Shown here in pieces: positions 25,273 through 34,668 of a stretch of DNA of 64,000 nucleotides (within the stretch, counting starts at the first letter, position 1; the number at the start of each line of letters is the position of its first letter). Origin of the DNA: Glacieibacterium sp965200405 (GTDB lineage: Bacteria > Pseudomonadota > Alphaproteobacteria > Sphingomonadales > Sphingomonadaceae); the NCBI RefSeq assembly GCF_965200405.1, contig NZ_OZ241356.1, positions 2,108,001 through 2,172,000 of the forward strand, given 5' to 3'. A program made the translations under genes and the position numbers. Under the pieces are notes generated by a model. The model was not told where the DNA came from and made no database searches. It saw nothing but the letters and a program-made list of their open reading frames with translations.

Positions 25273-25530
25273 TCAGTATTGTTTGAACATCGCCGAAGGT
25301 ATCGCCGTGTTCGAGTCCGAACCGGAAGCGTTCCATTCGGCAGCCGTCTTGCAGACGCGCCTCGACCCCATGTTCGACCCGGTACGCGGCTCTTCCCTGC
25401 GGCAGATTTTCGCCGGCTTGGCCGCGACCTGCGGCGTCGTCTCGCTCGTCGAGGGTACGGCGGCGGGCGGTTCCGCCACCAGCGGTGCCGCTGCAATCAA
25501 GCCAAACAGGGCCGGCAGAAACAGTCTCAT
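25273..25530 (-). CDS. Small exported protein with ICRR...RVCKTAAEW motif
   Basis: An 85-residue precursor with signal peptide MRLFLPALFGLIAAAPLVA, a short Ala/Pro/Thr linker and a conserved-looking core KICRREEPRTGSNMGSRRVC followed by KTAAEW. Two cysteines 17 residues apart probably make a disulphide after export. I recall this core from many uncharacterised sphingomonad proteins, but no function is assigned. It lies alone between the nitronate monooxygenase and pnp genes, on the same strand. Confidence 0.65.
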   Translation of the reverse strand: MRLFLPALFGLIAAAPLVAEPPAAVPSTSETTPQVAAKPAKICRREEPRTGSNMGSRRVCKTAAEWNASGSDSNTAIPSAMFKQY

Positions 25531-25609
25531 TGAAGCATCACCCCTAAGCCAAGCTCGACGCCGGATTATGGACTGTCCTGCACCGCGTCAACGTACAACG
25601 TCACATACG

Positions 25610-25643
25610 AAAACGGGCCGCCCCTTTTGCAAGGAGCGGCCCG
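25610..25643 (-). terminator. Rho-independent terminator of pnp
   Basis: Read on the minus strand, CGGGCCGCTCCTT-GCAA-AAGGGGCGGCCCG (stem of 13 with one mismatch) is followed by TTTT. It lies 30 bases after the pnp stop codon and closes the truB-rpsO-pnp transcript. Confidence 0.85.
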
Positions 25644-25672
25644 AATGCGCTTAGTCTAAGATCGTATGGGTT

Positions 25673-28018
<2,346 letters not shown>

Positions 28019-28118
28019 CGTCATCGTCTTCGTCTTTCTGTTGCGCCCGGCCCTATCGCCGTGCGCGCCTGCGTTCCGGGTGCTGCGACCATCGCAACTG
28101 CGCCGGATATGCGAACGG

Positions 28119-28143
28119 CCCCGGCCAGAACATTCTGGGGGGC
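28119..28143 (-). terminator. Hairpin between rpsO and pnp
   Basis: GCCCC-(CC)AGAA-TG-TTCT(GG)-GGGGC-type pairing on the minus strand (perfect CCAGAA/TTCTGG inner stem, GC-rich outer stem), 23 bases after rpsO. There is no T-run, so it is more likely an attenuator or an RNase processing site in the rpsO-pnp message, as known for this operon in other bacteria. Confidence 0.45.
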
Positions 28144-28166
28144 ACCGTCCGCGTCGTCTGGGCGGC

Positions 28167-28436
28167 CTACTTGCGCAGGCCGAGCTTGCCGATAAGGGCG
28201 GTGTAACGACCAGCATCGCGGCTCTTGAGATAGTCGAGCAACGAGCGGCGCTTGTTGACCAGGACGAGCAACCCGCGGCGCGAGTGGTTGTCCTTGGCGT
28301 GAACCTTGAAATGCTCGGTGAGGTTGGCGATCCGCTCGGTCAGGATCGAAACCTGGACTTCGGGCGAACCGGTGTCGCCGGCGGTACGTGCATTGTCAGC
28401 AATGACTTCGGCCTTGCGGCCAGTGGTGATCGACAT
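28167..28436 (-). CDS. rpsO: 30S ribosomal protein S15
   Basis: Binds the central domain of 16S rRNA and contributes to the B4 inter-subunit bridge. The 89-residue protein is of exact family length, with DTGSPEVQVSILTERIANLT, HAKDNHSRRGLL and LLDYLKSRDAGRYTALIGKL. It lies 15 bases after truB and before pnp, the conserved truB-rpsO-pnp order. The short gap leaves little room for a separate autoregulatory leader, so any S15 feedback must act on the truB-rpsO junction itself. Confidence 0.97.
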   Translation of the reverse strand: MSITTGRKAEVIADNARTAGDTGSPEVQVSILTERIANLTEHFKVHAKDNHSRRGLLVLVNKRRSLLDYLKSRDAGRYTALIGKLGLRK

Positions 28437-28451
28437 CGGGATCTCCTCGAA

Positions 28452-29336
28452 TTACAAGTTGAACCCGCGCACGACCCGTATCGCAGTGGACTGGATGTCC
28501 ACCAAAGCAACCGGAACAGGCCCGTCGGTCGCAAGATACAGCCCGTGGAGTGCGGGGTGCCCGGGGAGCGCGCGACCCTGACGGAGCGCGGATGCATCTT
28601 CGGGCGAGACTGCGAAAGCCGGGATGTCGTCCAGCCCTGCAGTCAGCGGCAAGACCGCCTGTTCAAGCGCGTTCGTGTCTAGCAACCCGGCCACTTTGTC
28701 CAGTGAAATCGCGTCCGCCAGGGTGAACGGTCCGGCCCGGGTGCGGCGGAGCATGCTGACATGACCAACGGTTCCCAGCGCTTCGGCGATGTCGCGCGCC
28801 AGGCTGCGGACGTAGGTGCCCTTCGAGCAGGTGACCTCGAACGTCGCTGCTTCGGTCTGAGCATCGATCAGTTCGAACGCATGGATGGTCAGGTGTCGCG
28901 GCGCCAGTTCGACGATCTCACCGGCGCGAGCAAGCTTATAGGCTCGCTCGCCGTCGACCTTGAGGGCGGAAAAGGCAGGCGGAGCCTGGACGATCGGGCC
29001 AGTGAAGGCGGGCAGGGCGGCGAGGATCTCCGCGGTAGTTGGCCGGACGGGGGACGTGGCGGTGGTCTCGCCCTCGGCGTCGAGGGTGGTCGTTGCAACG
29101 CCCCAGGCGACCGTGAAGGCATAGCCCTTGGTGGCGTTGAGCATGCGGCCGGCAAGCTTGGTGGCCTCCCCCATCGCAATCGGCAGGACGCCGGTGGCGA
29201 GCGGGTCGAGGGTGCCGCCGTGGCCGATGCGGGGGATCGGCAGCCCGGCACCGCGAAGCAGGCGCTTGATCGCGGCGACCCCCTGCGCGCTGCTCAGCCC
29301 GAGCGGCTTGTCGAGGACGATCCAGCCGTTAATCAA
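28452..29336 (-). CDS. truB: tRNA pseudouridine(55) synthase
   Basis: Makes pseudouridine 55 in the T-loop of tRNAs. The 294-residue protein begins INGWIVLDKPLGLSSAQGV and has the catalytic-Asp motif GHGGTLDPLATGVLPIA, then KGYAFTVAWG and CSKGTYVRSLARDIAEALG. Its start overlaps the M50 protease gene by eight bases, so the protease and truB are translated from one message with rpsO and pnp downstream. Confidence 0.96.
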   Translation of the reverse strand: MINGWIVLDKPLGLSSAQGVAAIKRLLRGAGLPIPRIGHGGTLDPLATGVLPIAMGEATKLAGRMLNATKGYAFTVAWGVATTTLDAEGETTATSPVRPTTAEILAALPAFTGPIVQAPPAFSALKVDGERAYKLARAGEIVELAPRHLTIHAFELIDAQTEAATFEVTCSKGTYVRSLARDIAEALGTVGHVSMLRRTRAGPFTLADAISLDKVAGLLDTNALEQAVLPLTAGLDDIPAFAVSPEDASALRQGRALPGHPALHGLYLATDGPVPVALVDIQSTAIRVVRGFNL

Positions 29337-30012
29337 GCCCGACGAGCCCGAGCAGGCCGGTCACCATCGCCTGGATCGGCGGCCCGATCAGGCGCCGCAG
29401 CAGGTCGAGCTTGGGGAACAGCCACGGCAGACCAACCAGCACGACGAGCAGCAGGACGAGGCCATACTTGCCGATGCTCGCGTAGCGCCGTCCGAGCGCC
29501 GGCGGCAGCAGTCCGGACACTACGCCGCCGCCGTCCAGCGGTGGCAGCGGTATCAGGTTGAATACACCCAGCGAGACATTGACCAAGATGAAGTTGAACA
29601 GGTTCAGCCGCACGAAGCTGCCGATTGGCCCGACCACCGGGCCCTCGGCCGCAACCATCAGTCCAAGTGCCAGCGCCGACAGCAGCGCCAGCGCGAAGTT
29701 CATCAGCGGTCCCGCCGCGCTGACCAGGACCCCGTGCCAACGCGGGTTGCGCAGCGCCGAGAACATCACCGGAACCGGCTTTGCCCAGCCGAACACCGGC
29801 GCGCCGCCAAGGGCCAGCATCATCGGCAGCACCAGCGTGCCGACCGGATCGACATGGCGGATCGGGTTGAGCGACAGCCGCCCCAGGTCACGTGCCGTAT
29901 GATCGCCAAAGATATTGGCGACCAGGCCATGCGCCACCTCGTGCAGCGTGATAGCAAAGATCAGCGGCAGCACCCAGGAGGCAAGATTGAGCAGCGTAGC
30001 AGTTGTCGGCAT
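29329..30012 (-). CDS. Site-2 protease family (M50) membrane metalloprotease
   Basis: Intramembrane zinc protease-like protein of 227 residues with about six hydrophobic segments. Zinc motif HEVAH lies in the first helix (FAITLHEVAHGLVANIFGD) and the second ligand in NLIPLPPLDGGGV. There is no PDZ domain, so it is the short M50 group rather than RseP. Substrate unknown. It overlaps truB by eight bases and heads that operon. Confidence 0.9.
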   Translation of the reverse strand: MPTTATLLNLASWVLPLIFAITLHEVAHGLVANIFGDHTARDLGRLSLNPIRHVDPVGTLVLPMMLALGGAPVFGWAKPVPVMFSALRNPRWHGVLVSAAGPLMNFALALLSALALGLMVAAEGPVVGPIGSFVRLNLFNFILVNVSLGVFNLIPLPPLDGGGVVSGLLPPALGRRYASIGKYGLVLLLVVLVGLPWLFPKLDLLRRLIGPPIQAMVTGLLGLVGLD

Positions 30013-30055
30013 GGCCGCGCCCTTGCCCTGAATCAGTGACGAACGCCAGCGTAGC

Positions 30056-30652
30056 TCAGGGTTTGACGGGTACGGCCTTGACCCAGCGCGCTTCGACCGC
30101 GGACTTTACTTGCGACGCCGGCAAATGGCGGACGAGGGTGATACCTTCCAGCTCGACCGCGCGCGCCCGCAGCATACGGTCCCGGAATGCATAGCCGACA
30201 TCATAGAGTGCAACGTCGGTGCGGGTGTCGCCGTCGAGGACGTAAGTGGTAACGATCCCGACCGGCAGGCGCGGCCCGCTACCTTCGCGGCTGGGCAAAG
30301 CCTTGCGCAAACCGTCGACAATCCAACCGGCCTCGAGACGCGGATTCCCGGTCGTCTCCACGGGATCGGCGGCGATGCCGACTGGAAAGGTCAGTGTCTG
30401 CGTCTGAACGACCGCGTCGCCACTTGCCGGCTTCAGCGCCAAGGCGTCACGCGATGCGTCGGCGGTGCCGGTCAGCAGCAGCGGCGGCAGGTGTTTTGCC
30501 GGGGCAGGTGCCTCGGCACGCTCCCGGTCACGATGCGCATCCCAATAGCTTGCAGCCGAGATCAACAGGGCCAGAACGCCGACCAGTTCGGCCAGTGAAA
30601 TCCAACGCAGGCGACGACGCTTCGCTGCGGGTGTCTCGGGAGTGTCGGTCAT
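30056..30652 (-). CDS. Membrane-anchored hypothetical protein
   Basis: A 198-residue protein with a basic N-terminus (AAKRRRLRW), one transmembrane helix at about 18-36 (LAELVGVLALLISAASYW), and a soluble part predicted outside the cytoplasm (SRDALALKPASGDAVVQTQT ... GIVTTYVLDGDTRTDVALYD). No known domain is recognised. It lies 43 bases upstream of the M50 gene on the same strand and may lead that transcript. Confidence 0.65.
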   Translation of the reverse strand: MTDTPETPAAKRRRLRWISLAELVGVLALLISAASYWDAHRDRERAEAPAPAKHLPPLLLTGTADASRDALALKPASGDAVVQTQTLTFPVGIAADPVETTGNPRLEAGWIVDGLRKALPSREGSGPRLPVGIVTTYVLDGDTRTDVALYDVGYAFRDRMLRARAVELEGITLVRHLPASQVKSAVEARWVKAVPVKP

Positions 30653-30734
30653 GACTTGGGCGTACAGCGTTGCGGGTCGCGCGTCATCCGGGGTTTAGAT
30701 GGCGTCGGCTCGGTGAGCGAAACGTCGTCGTGCG

Positions 30735-30815
30735 CTAAAGGACGTGGAACACATACAGAAGGATGATAATCGGCAAGGGCACACCGACAGCCCACAGAAT
30801 GCAACCCTTGCCCAT
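30735..30815 (-). CDS. 26-residue membrane peptide
   Basis: MGKGCILWAVGVPLPIIILL followed by YVFHVL: a short hydrophobic peptide with one transmembrane span. The ATG (complement at 30813-30815) is preceded by AAAGGATTTATT, so AAGGA sits at the right distance. I recall similar very short G-C-x-L-W-x-x-G-x-P-x-P-I-I proteins from proteobacterial genomes, always unannotated. The 50 bases upstream are unusually AT-rich for this window, consistent with a promoter of its own. Confidence 0.6.
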   Translation of the reverse strand: MGKGCILWAVGVPLPIIILLYVFHVL

Positions 30816-30877
30816 AATAAATCCTTTATTTGGGAACCGCCCCTGTAACAATTCGCATGGGTGTCGGTTCCGACAGA

Positions 30878-31450
30878 TCAGGCCAGCGCCTGCGCGATCC
30901 GGGCTCGCAGGGCAGGCAGATTGGTCGTCTCGAACCACGGGTTGCGCGTCATCCATCCTGTGCTGCGCCAGCTTGGATGGGGCAGGGCGACGATGCCTGG
31001 TGGCAGGCCGGTGGGGTCGGCGACACGCGCGGTCAGGGTACGACGGTCGCCGGCAAGGTAGCGGCCTTGCGCATAGCTGCCGACCAGCAGGGTCAGGCGG
31101 ATATCGGGCATCGCCGCCAGCAGCCGTGGATGCCACCGCGGCGCGCATTCGGCGCAAGGCGGGCGGTCGCCGCCACCCGGAATGCGACCGGGATAGCATA
31201 GGCCCATCGGGATCAAAGCCGTGATGCGTGAATCGTAGAAGGTGGCGCGATCGAGCCCGGTCCACTCGCGCAGCCGATCGCCGCTCGGGTCGTCCCACGG
31301 GATGCCGCTCAGATGGACGGCACGGCCAGGTGCCTGGCTGATGATCAGGAGGCGCGCGGTGGCGCCAGCCTGCAGGACGGGACGCGGGCCGAGTTCGAGG
31401 TCGGCGGCGCAGGCGGTGCAGGCGCGGGCTTCGGCGAGGAGGGATTCCAT
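30878..31450 (-). CDS. Uracil-DNA glycosylase family protein
   Basis: A 190-residue member of the UDG fold (family 4/5-like relatives). Motifs are the first-loop ISQAPGRAVHLSGIPW with DDPSGDRLR, and the HPS motif ALPHPSWRST near the C-terminus. Cysteines CTACAAD at the start and PPCAECAP could bind metal, but the clean four-cysteine Fe-S pattern of family 4 is not obvious. ATG at 31450 chosen because upstream residues are not conserved-looking; no clear ribosome site is seen. Activity on uracil is inferred only. Confidence 0.75.
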   Translation of the reverse strand: MESLLAEARACTACAADLELGPRPVLQAGATARLLIISQAPGRAVHLSGIPWDDPSGDRLREWTGLDRATFYDSRITALIPMGLCYPGRIPGGGDRPPCAECAPRWHPRLLAAMPDIRLTLLVGSYAQGRYLAGDRRTLTARVADPTGLPPGIVALPHPSWRSTGWMTRNPWFETTNLPALRARIAQALA

Positions 31451-31503
31451 AGCGGTGGTACCGGCCTGTAGCGACCGTGTCCCTCCCGTGGACCTGGCCG
31501 AAT

Positions 31504-33255
31504 TCAGGCCGCCACCGCCGTCGCCGCGAACAACGGCCTCAGCTCGCCTTTCACGATCTTGCCATTGGCGTTTCTTGGCAGCGGCCCGTCCCAGAAGCGG
31601 ACTTCGACCGGAACCTTGAACGCCGCTAGACGCGATGCGAGAAAGGCGCGCAGCTCGTCTTGGCTCGCTGTCATGCCCGGCACCAGCGTCACCACGGCGG
31701 CGGGCTCCTCGCCCAACGACTTGTGCGGGCGGGCGACGATGGCAGCGTCCATGACGGCGGGGTGCTCGTACAGGGCGTTCTCGACCTCGACGCAATAGAT
31801 GTTCTCGCCGCCGCGGATCAGCATATCCTTGGCGCGGTCGATGATGAAGCAGAAGCCCTCGTCGTCGAGGCGCGCCAGGTCGCCGGTGTGGACCCAGCCT
31901 TCGGTGAAGGTTTCAGCCGTCGCCTCGGGCTTGTTCCAATAGCCTTTGACGACGTTGGGCCCTTTGCCCCACAATTCGCCGACGGTGCCGGGCGGCAGGC
32001 TGTTGCCCTCGCTGTCGACGACCTTCAGGTCGCAGACAGCAACAGGTGGCCCGCAGCTGTCGGGGCGGTTGTCGTAATCCTCGGCGGCATGGCTGGTGAA
32101 TGTCGCGCTGGTCTCGGTCATGCCCCAGCCGTTGCCGGCCTGCGCGTTCTTGAAAGTCGCCTTGATCTGGCGGACCAGCTCGGGTGCCGAGGGGGCGCCA
32201 CCATAGGCGACCGCCTCCAGGCTCGAGAGGTCGTAATTGGGTCGCTCGGGATGCTCGATGATCTGCCAGGCGATGGTCGGCACGCCGCCGCAGCCGGTGA
32301 TGCGCTCGCGCTCGATCAGCTCCATGGCGCGAACCACGTCCCATTTGCGCATCATCACCAGCTTGGCCCCGGCGAACAGCGACGGCGACATCACGGCGTG
32401 GCAACCGGTGGCGTGGAAGAACGGCACGCTGAGCAGCGTCGCCTTCTGCTTGGCGGTGGGATCGGGCGCGGGCGGCATCTCGCCGCGACGCAGAAAGGCG
32501 CGGGCCGCCGCCGAGGCGCTGGCGAAGATGTTGCTGACGATGTTGCGATGGGTGCCGAGGGCGCCCTTGGGCTTGCCGGTAGTGCCGCTGGTATAGAAGA
32601 TCGTCGCGTCGTCCTCCGGCACCAGCGCGACGTCGGGCATGTCGCCGCCGGGCAGCATGGCCCAGGTCGCAGCCGCGCCGATGACGCTTTCGAGCCGCTT
32701 GATCAGGGGGTTGGCCAGCGGCTCGCTGAAATCGTCGGTGGCGCGGGTCACGAACACCCGCTGGATCGCCGGGCAGTTGGGCAGGTGCTCCGTCAGCCGG
32801 GCCAGCCGCTCGGCATCGACGACCAGCAGGCGGGCGCCGGAATCGACCAGGCCGTATTCCAGCTCGGCCCCCGTCCACCAGGCGTTGAGCGGCGTGACGA
32901 TGGCGCCGAGCAGCGACGCGGCGAAAAAGGCAACCGGCCATTCGGGCAGGTTGCGCATGACGATGGCGACGCGGTCGCCTTTGCCGACGCCCTCCGCTTT
33001 CAGCGCTTCGGACAGTGCCAGCGTTGCCCGGCCGAACGCCTCGAAGCTGACGCGCTCGTCCTCATGGACAAGGAAGATCTTGTCGCCGTGCTGTCGCCCC
33101 GCGGCGAAGACGTCACGCAGGGTGGGAGGTACGTTCTTCCAGGTCCGGGTCGGGATGCCGCGGATATCGACCGTCTCCATCTCGAACGGTGCGCCGGGTG
33201 CGGTAAGCAGGGCGTGCGCTTCGGCGATGGTCATGGCGGGCCAATTGGCGGTCAT
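31504..33255 (-). CDS. Acyl-CoA synthetase (AMP-dependent, FadD-like)
   Basis: ANL-superfamily enzyme activating a fatty or aromatic acid to its CoA thioester with ATP. The 583-residue protein has the P-loop IFYTSGTTGKPKGALGTHRN, GNGWGMTETSATF, the hinge YWNKPEATAETF, WVHTGDLARLDDEGF, RGGENIYCVEVE, and the catalytic Lys in NANGKIVKGELR. ATG at 33255 follows TTGGGGAAG. A candidate operator (ACGGAAGCGTAAAGT) lies ~70 bases upstream and is shared with the acyl-CoA dehydrogenases at 61 kb. Exact chain-length preference is unknown. Confidence 0.9.
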   Translation of the reverse strand: MTANWPAMTIAEAHALLTAPGAPFEMETVDIRGIPTRTWKNVPPTLRDVFAAGRQHGDKIFLVHEDERVSFEAFGRATLALSEALKAEGVGKGDRVAIVMRNLPEWPVAFFAASLLGAIVTPLNAWWTGAELEYGLVDSGARLLVVDAERLARLTEHLPNCPAIQRVFVTRATDDFSEPLANPLIKRLESVIGAAATWAMLPGGDMPDVALVPEDDATIFYTSGTTGKPKGALGTHRNIVSNIFASASAAARAFLRRGEMPPAPDPTAKQKATLLSVPFFHATGCHAVMSPSLFAGAKLVMMRKWDVVRAMELIERERITGCGGVPTIAWQIIEHPERPNYDLSSLEAVAYGGAPSAPELVRQIKATFKNAQAGNGWGMTETSATFTSHAAEDYDNRPDSCGPPVAVCDLKVVDSEGNSLPPGTVGELWGKGPNVVKGYWNKPEATAETFTEGWVHTGDLARLDDEGFCFIIDRAKDMLIRGGENIYCVEVENALYEHPAVMDAAIVARPHKSLGEEPAAVVTLVPGMTASQDELRAFLASRLAAFKVPVEVRFWDGPLPRNANGKIVKGELRPLFAATAVAA

Positions 33256-33324
33256 CGATCTTCCCCAAGCTGGACGTGTTTTGCGGGCATCATAGCCGGG
33301 GGCGGCGGCTTGCCTAGCGGTTAG

Positions 33325-33341
33325 TTGACGGAAGCGTAAAG
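33325..33341. promoter_or_regulatory. Candidate operator upstream of acyl-CoA synthetase
   Basis: TTGACGGAAGCGTAAAG is an imperfect inverted repeat (TTGACG / CGTAAA). Extended by one base it shares ACGNNANCGTAAAGT with the palindrome at 61151-61165, upstream of the acyl-CoA dehydrogenase pair. Regulators of fatty-acid and branched-chain amino-acid breakdown in proteobacteria (LiuR, FadP, PsrA types) use ACG-N4-CGT-like sites; the exact regulator is not assigned. Confidence 0.4.
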
Positions 33342-33345
33342 TGAA

Positions 33346-34668
33346 CTAGTCGGTCTGGTGCGCGTGCAGGCTGCGCAGTTCCCGGCGCAGCACGGGATTG
33401 GCGACGGCGAACGCCATCAGCATCACGAGTGCGCCGGAACCGAGCAGGTAGGGCAGGTTGGGCGACAGTCCGTACAGGCCGATGCCGATGGCGGGCGCTA
33501 GGACGAAGCAGGCGCCGTTGACCTGCGTTACGGCACCCGCGACCGCGCCCTGCTCGTGCTGGCCGACGGCGAGGCTGGCGCCGGCGGTGAACCCCGGCCG
33601 GGCGAAACCATAGCCAAGGCTGGTCAGCGCATAGGCCAGTACTAGGGTATGGAAATCGTGCGCCAGCGCGATCGCCAGCGTGCCGGCTGCGGCGAGGACG
33701 CTGCCCCAGCGCACCATCTGCGAGGGCGTCATCCGCAGCTTGGGGATCAGTCCCCATTGCGCCAGCAGCGTCGCACCCGCGCCCGCCATGAAAACCGTCG
33801 AGATCGATGATTGCGCCGACAATGCCGCGCCGTGGCCTATGCGGTCGATGATCAGGAACCCCAGCGCCTGGCCAGTCGCGGCCTGCACGCTGCCGCTGCA
33901 GAAGCCGTAGATCATGTACGGCTTGATGCGCGCGTCGGTCAGCGACAGGCGCGGGCTGCGACCGACGTCGGCGGCGACGGCGCTGGCTCCGGTAGCGCCG
34001 CCGGCGACGCTGGGCTCGGTCGACGGGGCGCCGTGCTGGTTGCCATCACTCCGGAAGTGAGTCGGATCGTCATCCGGCAACCCGCGCGCCACGGCGAAGA
34101 AGACGACGACCGCGATCGCGGCAAAGCCGAACAGCGGGCCGGCCAGTCCCGCGACACCCAGGATGAACAGCGGCGCGAGGGCAGGGCCGATGATGGTGCC
34201 GAGGCCGAAAGCGGAGGACAGGGTGGAGAGGGCGTTGGTGCGCTCGGCCTCGCTCGTGCGGGCGGCGACATAGGCTTGTGCAGCGGGGTTGGAGGCCGAG
34301 CCGAAGATGCCGAACAGGCTGCGCAGCACGGCGAACAGTCCGAAGGTGGCGACTGGTATCAGCCAACCTTGAAGCCCTGCGAAGATGACGATCCCGCAGC
34401 CGAGCATCGAAACGCCAAAGCCTGCGACGCCGATCAGAGTCAGCAGCTTGCGCCCGCGACGGTCGGACTGGCGCGCCCAATAGGGAGCGGAAAACGTCCA
34501 CAGCAGCGCCGAGAACGAGAAGATCACCGCGACCAGCATGTCGGGGATGTGGATGACGCGGGCGATCGCCGGCAGCACCGACTGCAATGCCGTGTTGCCC
34601 GCGGCGACGGTCAGCAGCGCGACGAACAGGACGGCGAAGTGGCGGCGGGGTAGGCTGGCCTCCGTCAC
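33346..34668 (-). CDS. Major facilitator superfamily transporter
   Basis: A 440-residue inner-membrane carrier with about 12 predicted helices in two halves. The DHA-type loop motif YWARQSDRRGRKLLTLIGV between helices 2 and 3 marks it as an H+-antiporter-like MFS member (drug or metabolite efflux). The central loop is long and polar. It starts with GTG at 34668, inside a GTGA overlap with the preceding penicillin-binding protein gene, so the two are translationally coupled. Substrate unknown. Confidence 0.87.
   Translation of the reverse strand: MTEASLPRRHFAVLFVALLTVAAGNTALQSVLPAIARVIHIPDMLVAVIFSFSALLWTFSAPYWARQSDRRGRKLLTLIGVAGFGVSMLGCGIVIFAGLQGWLIPVATFGLFAVLRSLFGIFGSASNPAAQAYVAARTSEAERTNALSTLSSAFGLGTIIGPALAPLFILGVAGLAGPLFGFAAIAVVVFFAVARGLPDDDPTHFRSDGNQHGAPSTEPSVAGGATGASAVAADVGRSPRLSLTDARIKPYMIYGFCSGSVQAATGQALGFLIIDRIGHGAALSAQSSISTVFMAGAGATLLAQWGLIPKLRMTPSQMVRWGSVLAAAGTLAIALAHDFHTLVLAYALTSLGYGFARPGFTAGASLAVGQHEQGAVAGAVTQVNGACFVLAPAIGIGLYGLSPNLPYLLGSGALVMLMAFAVANPVLRRELRSLHAHQTD

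Noticed and set aside
30735..31298. 187-codon frame ending in the 26-residue peptide
   Set aside because: The upstream part overlaps the UDG-like gene in another frame and reads as random Arg/Ser/Pro sequence; only the last 26 codons have their own start and ribosome site.
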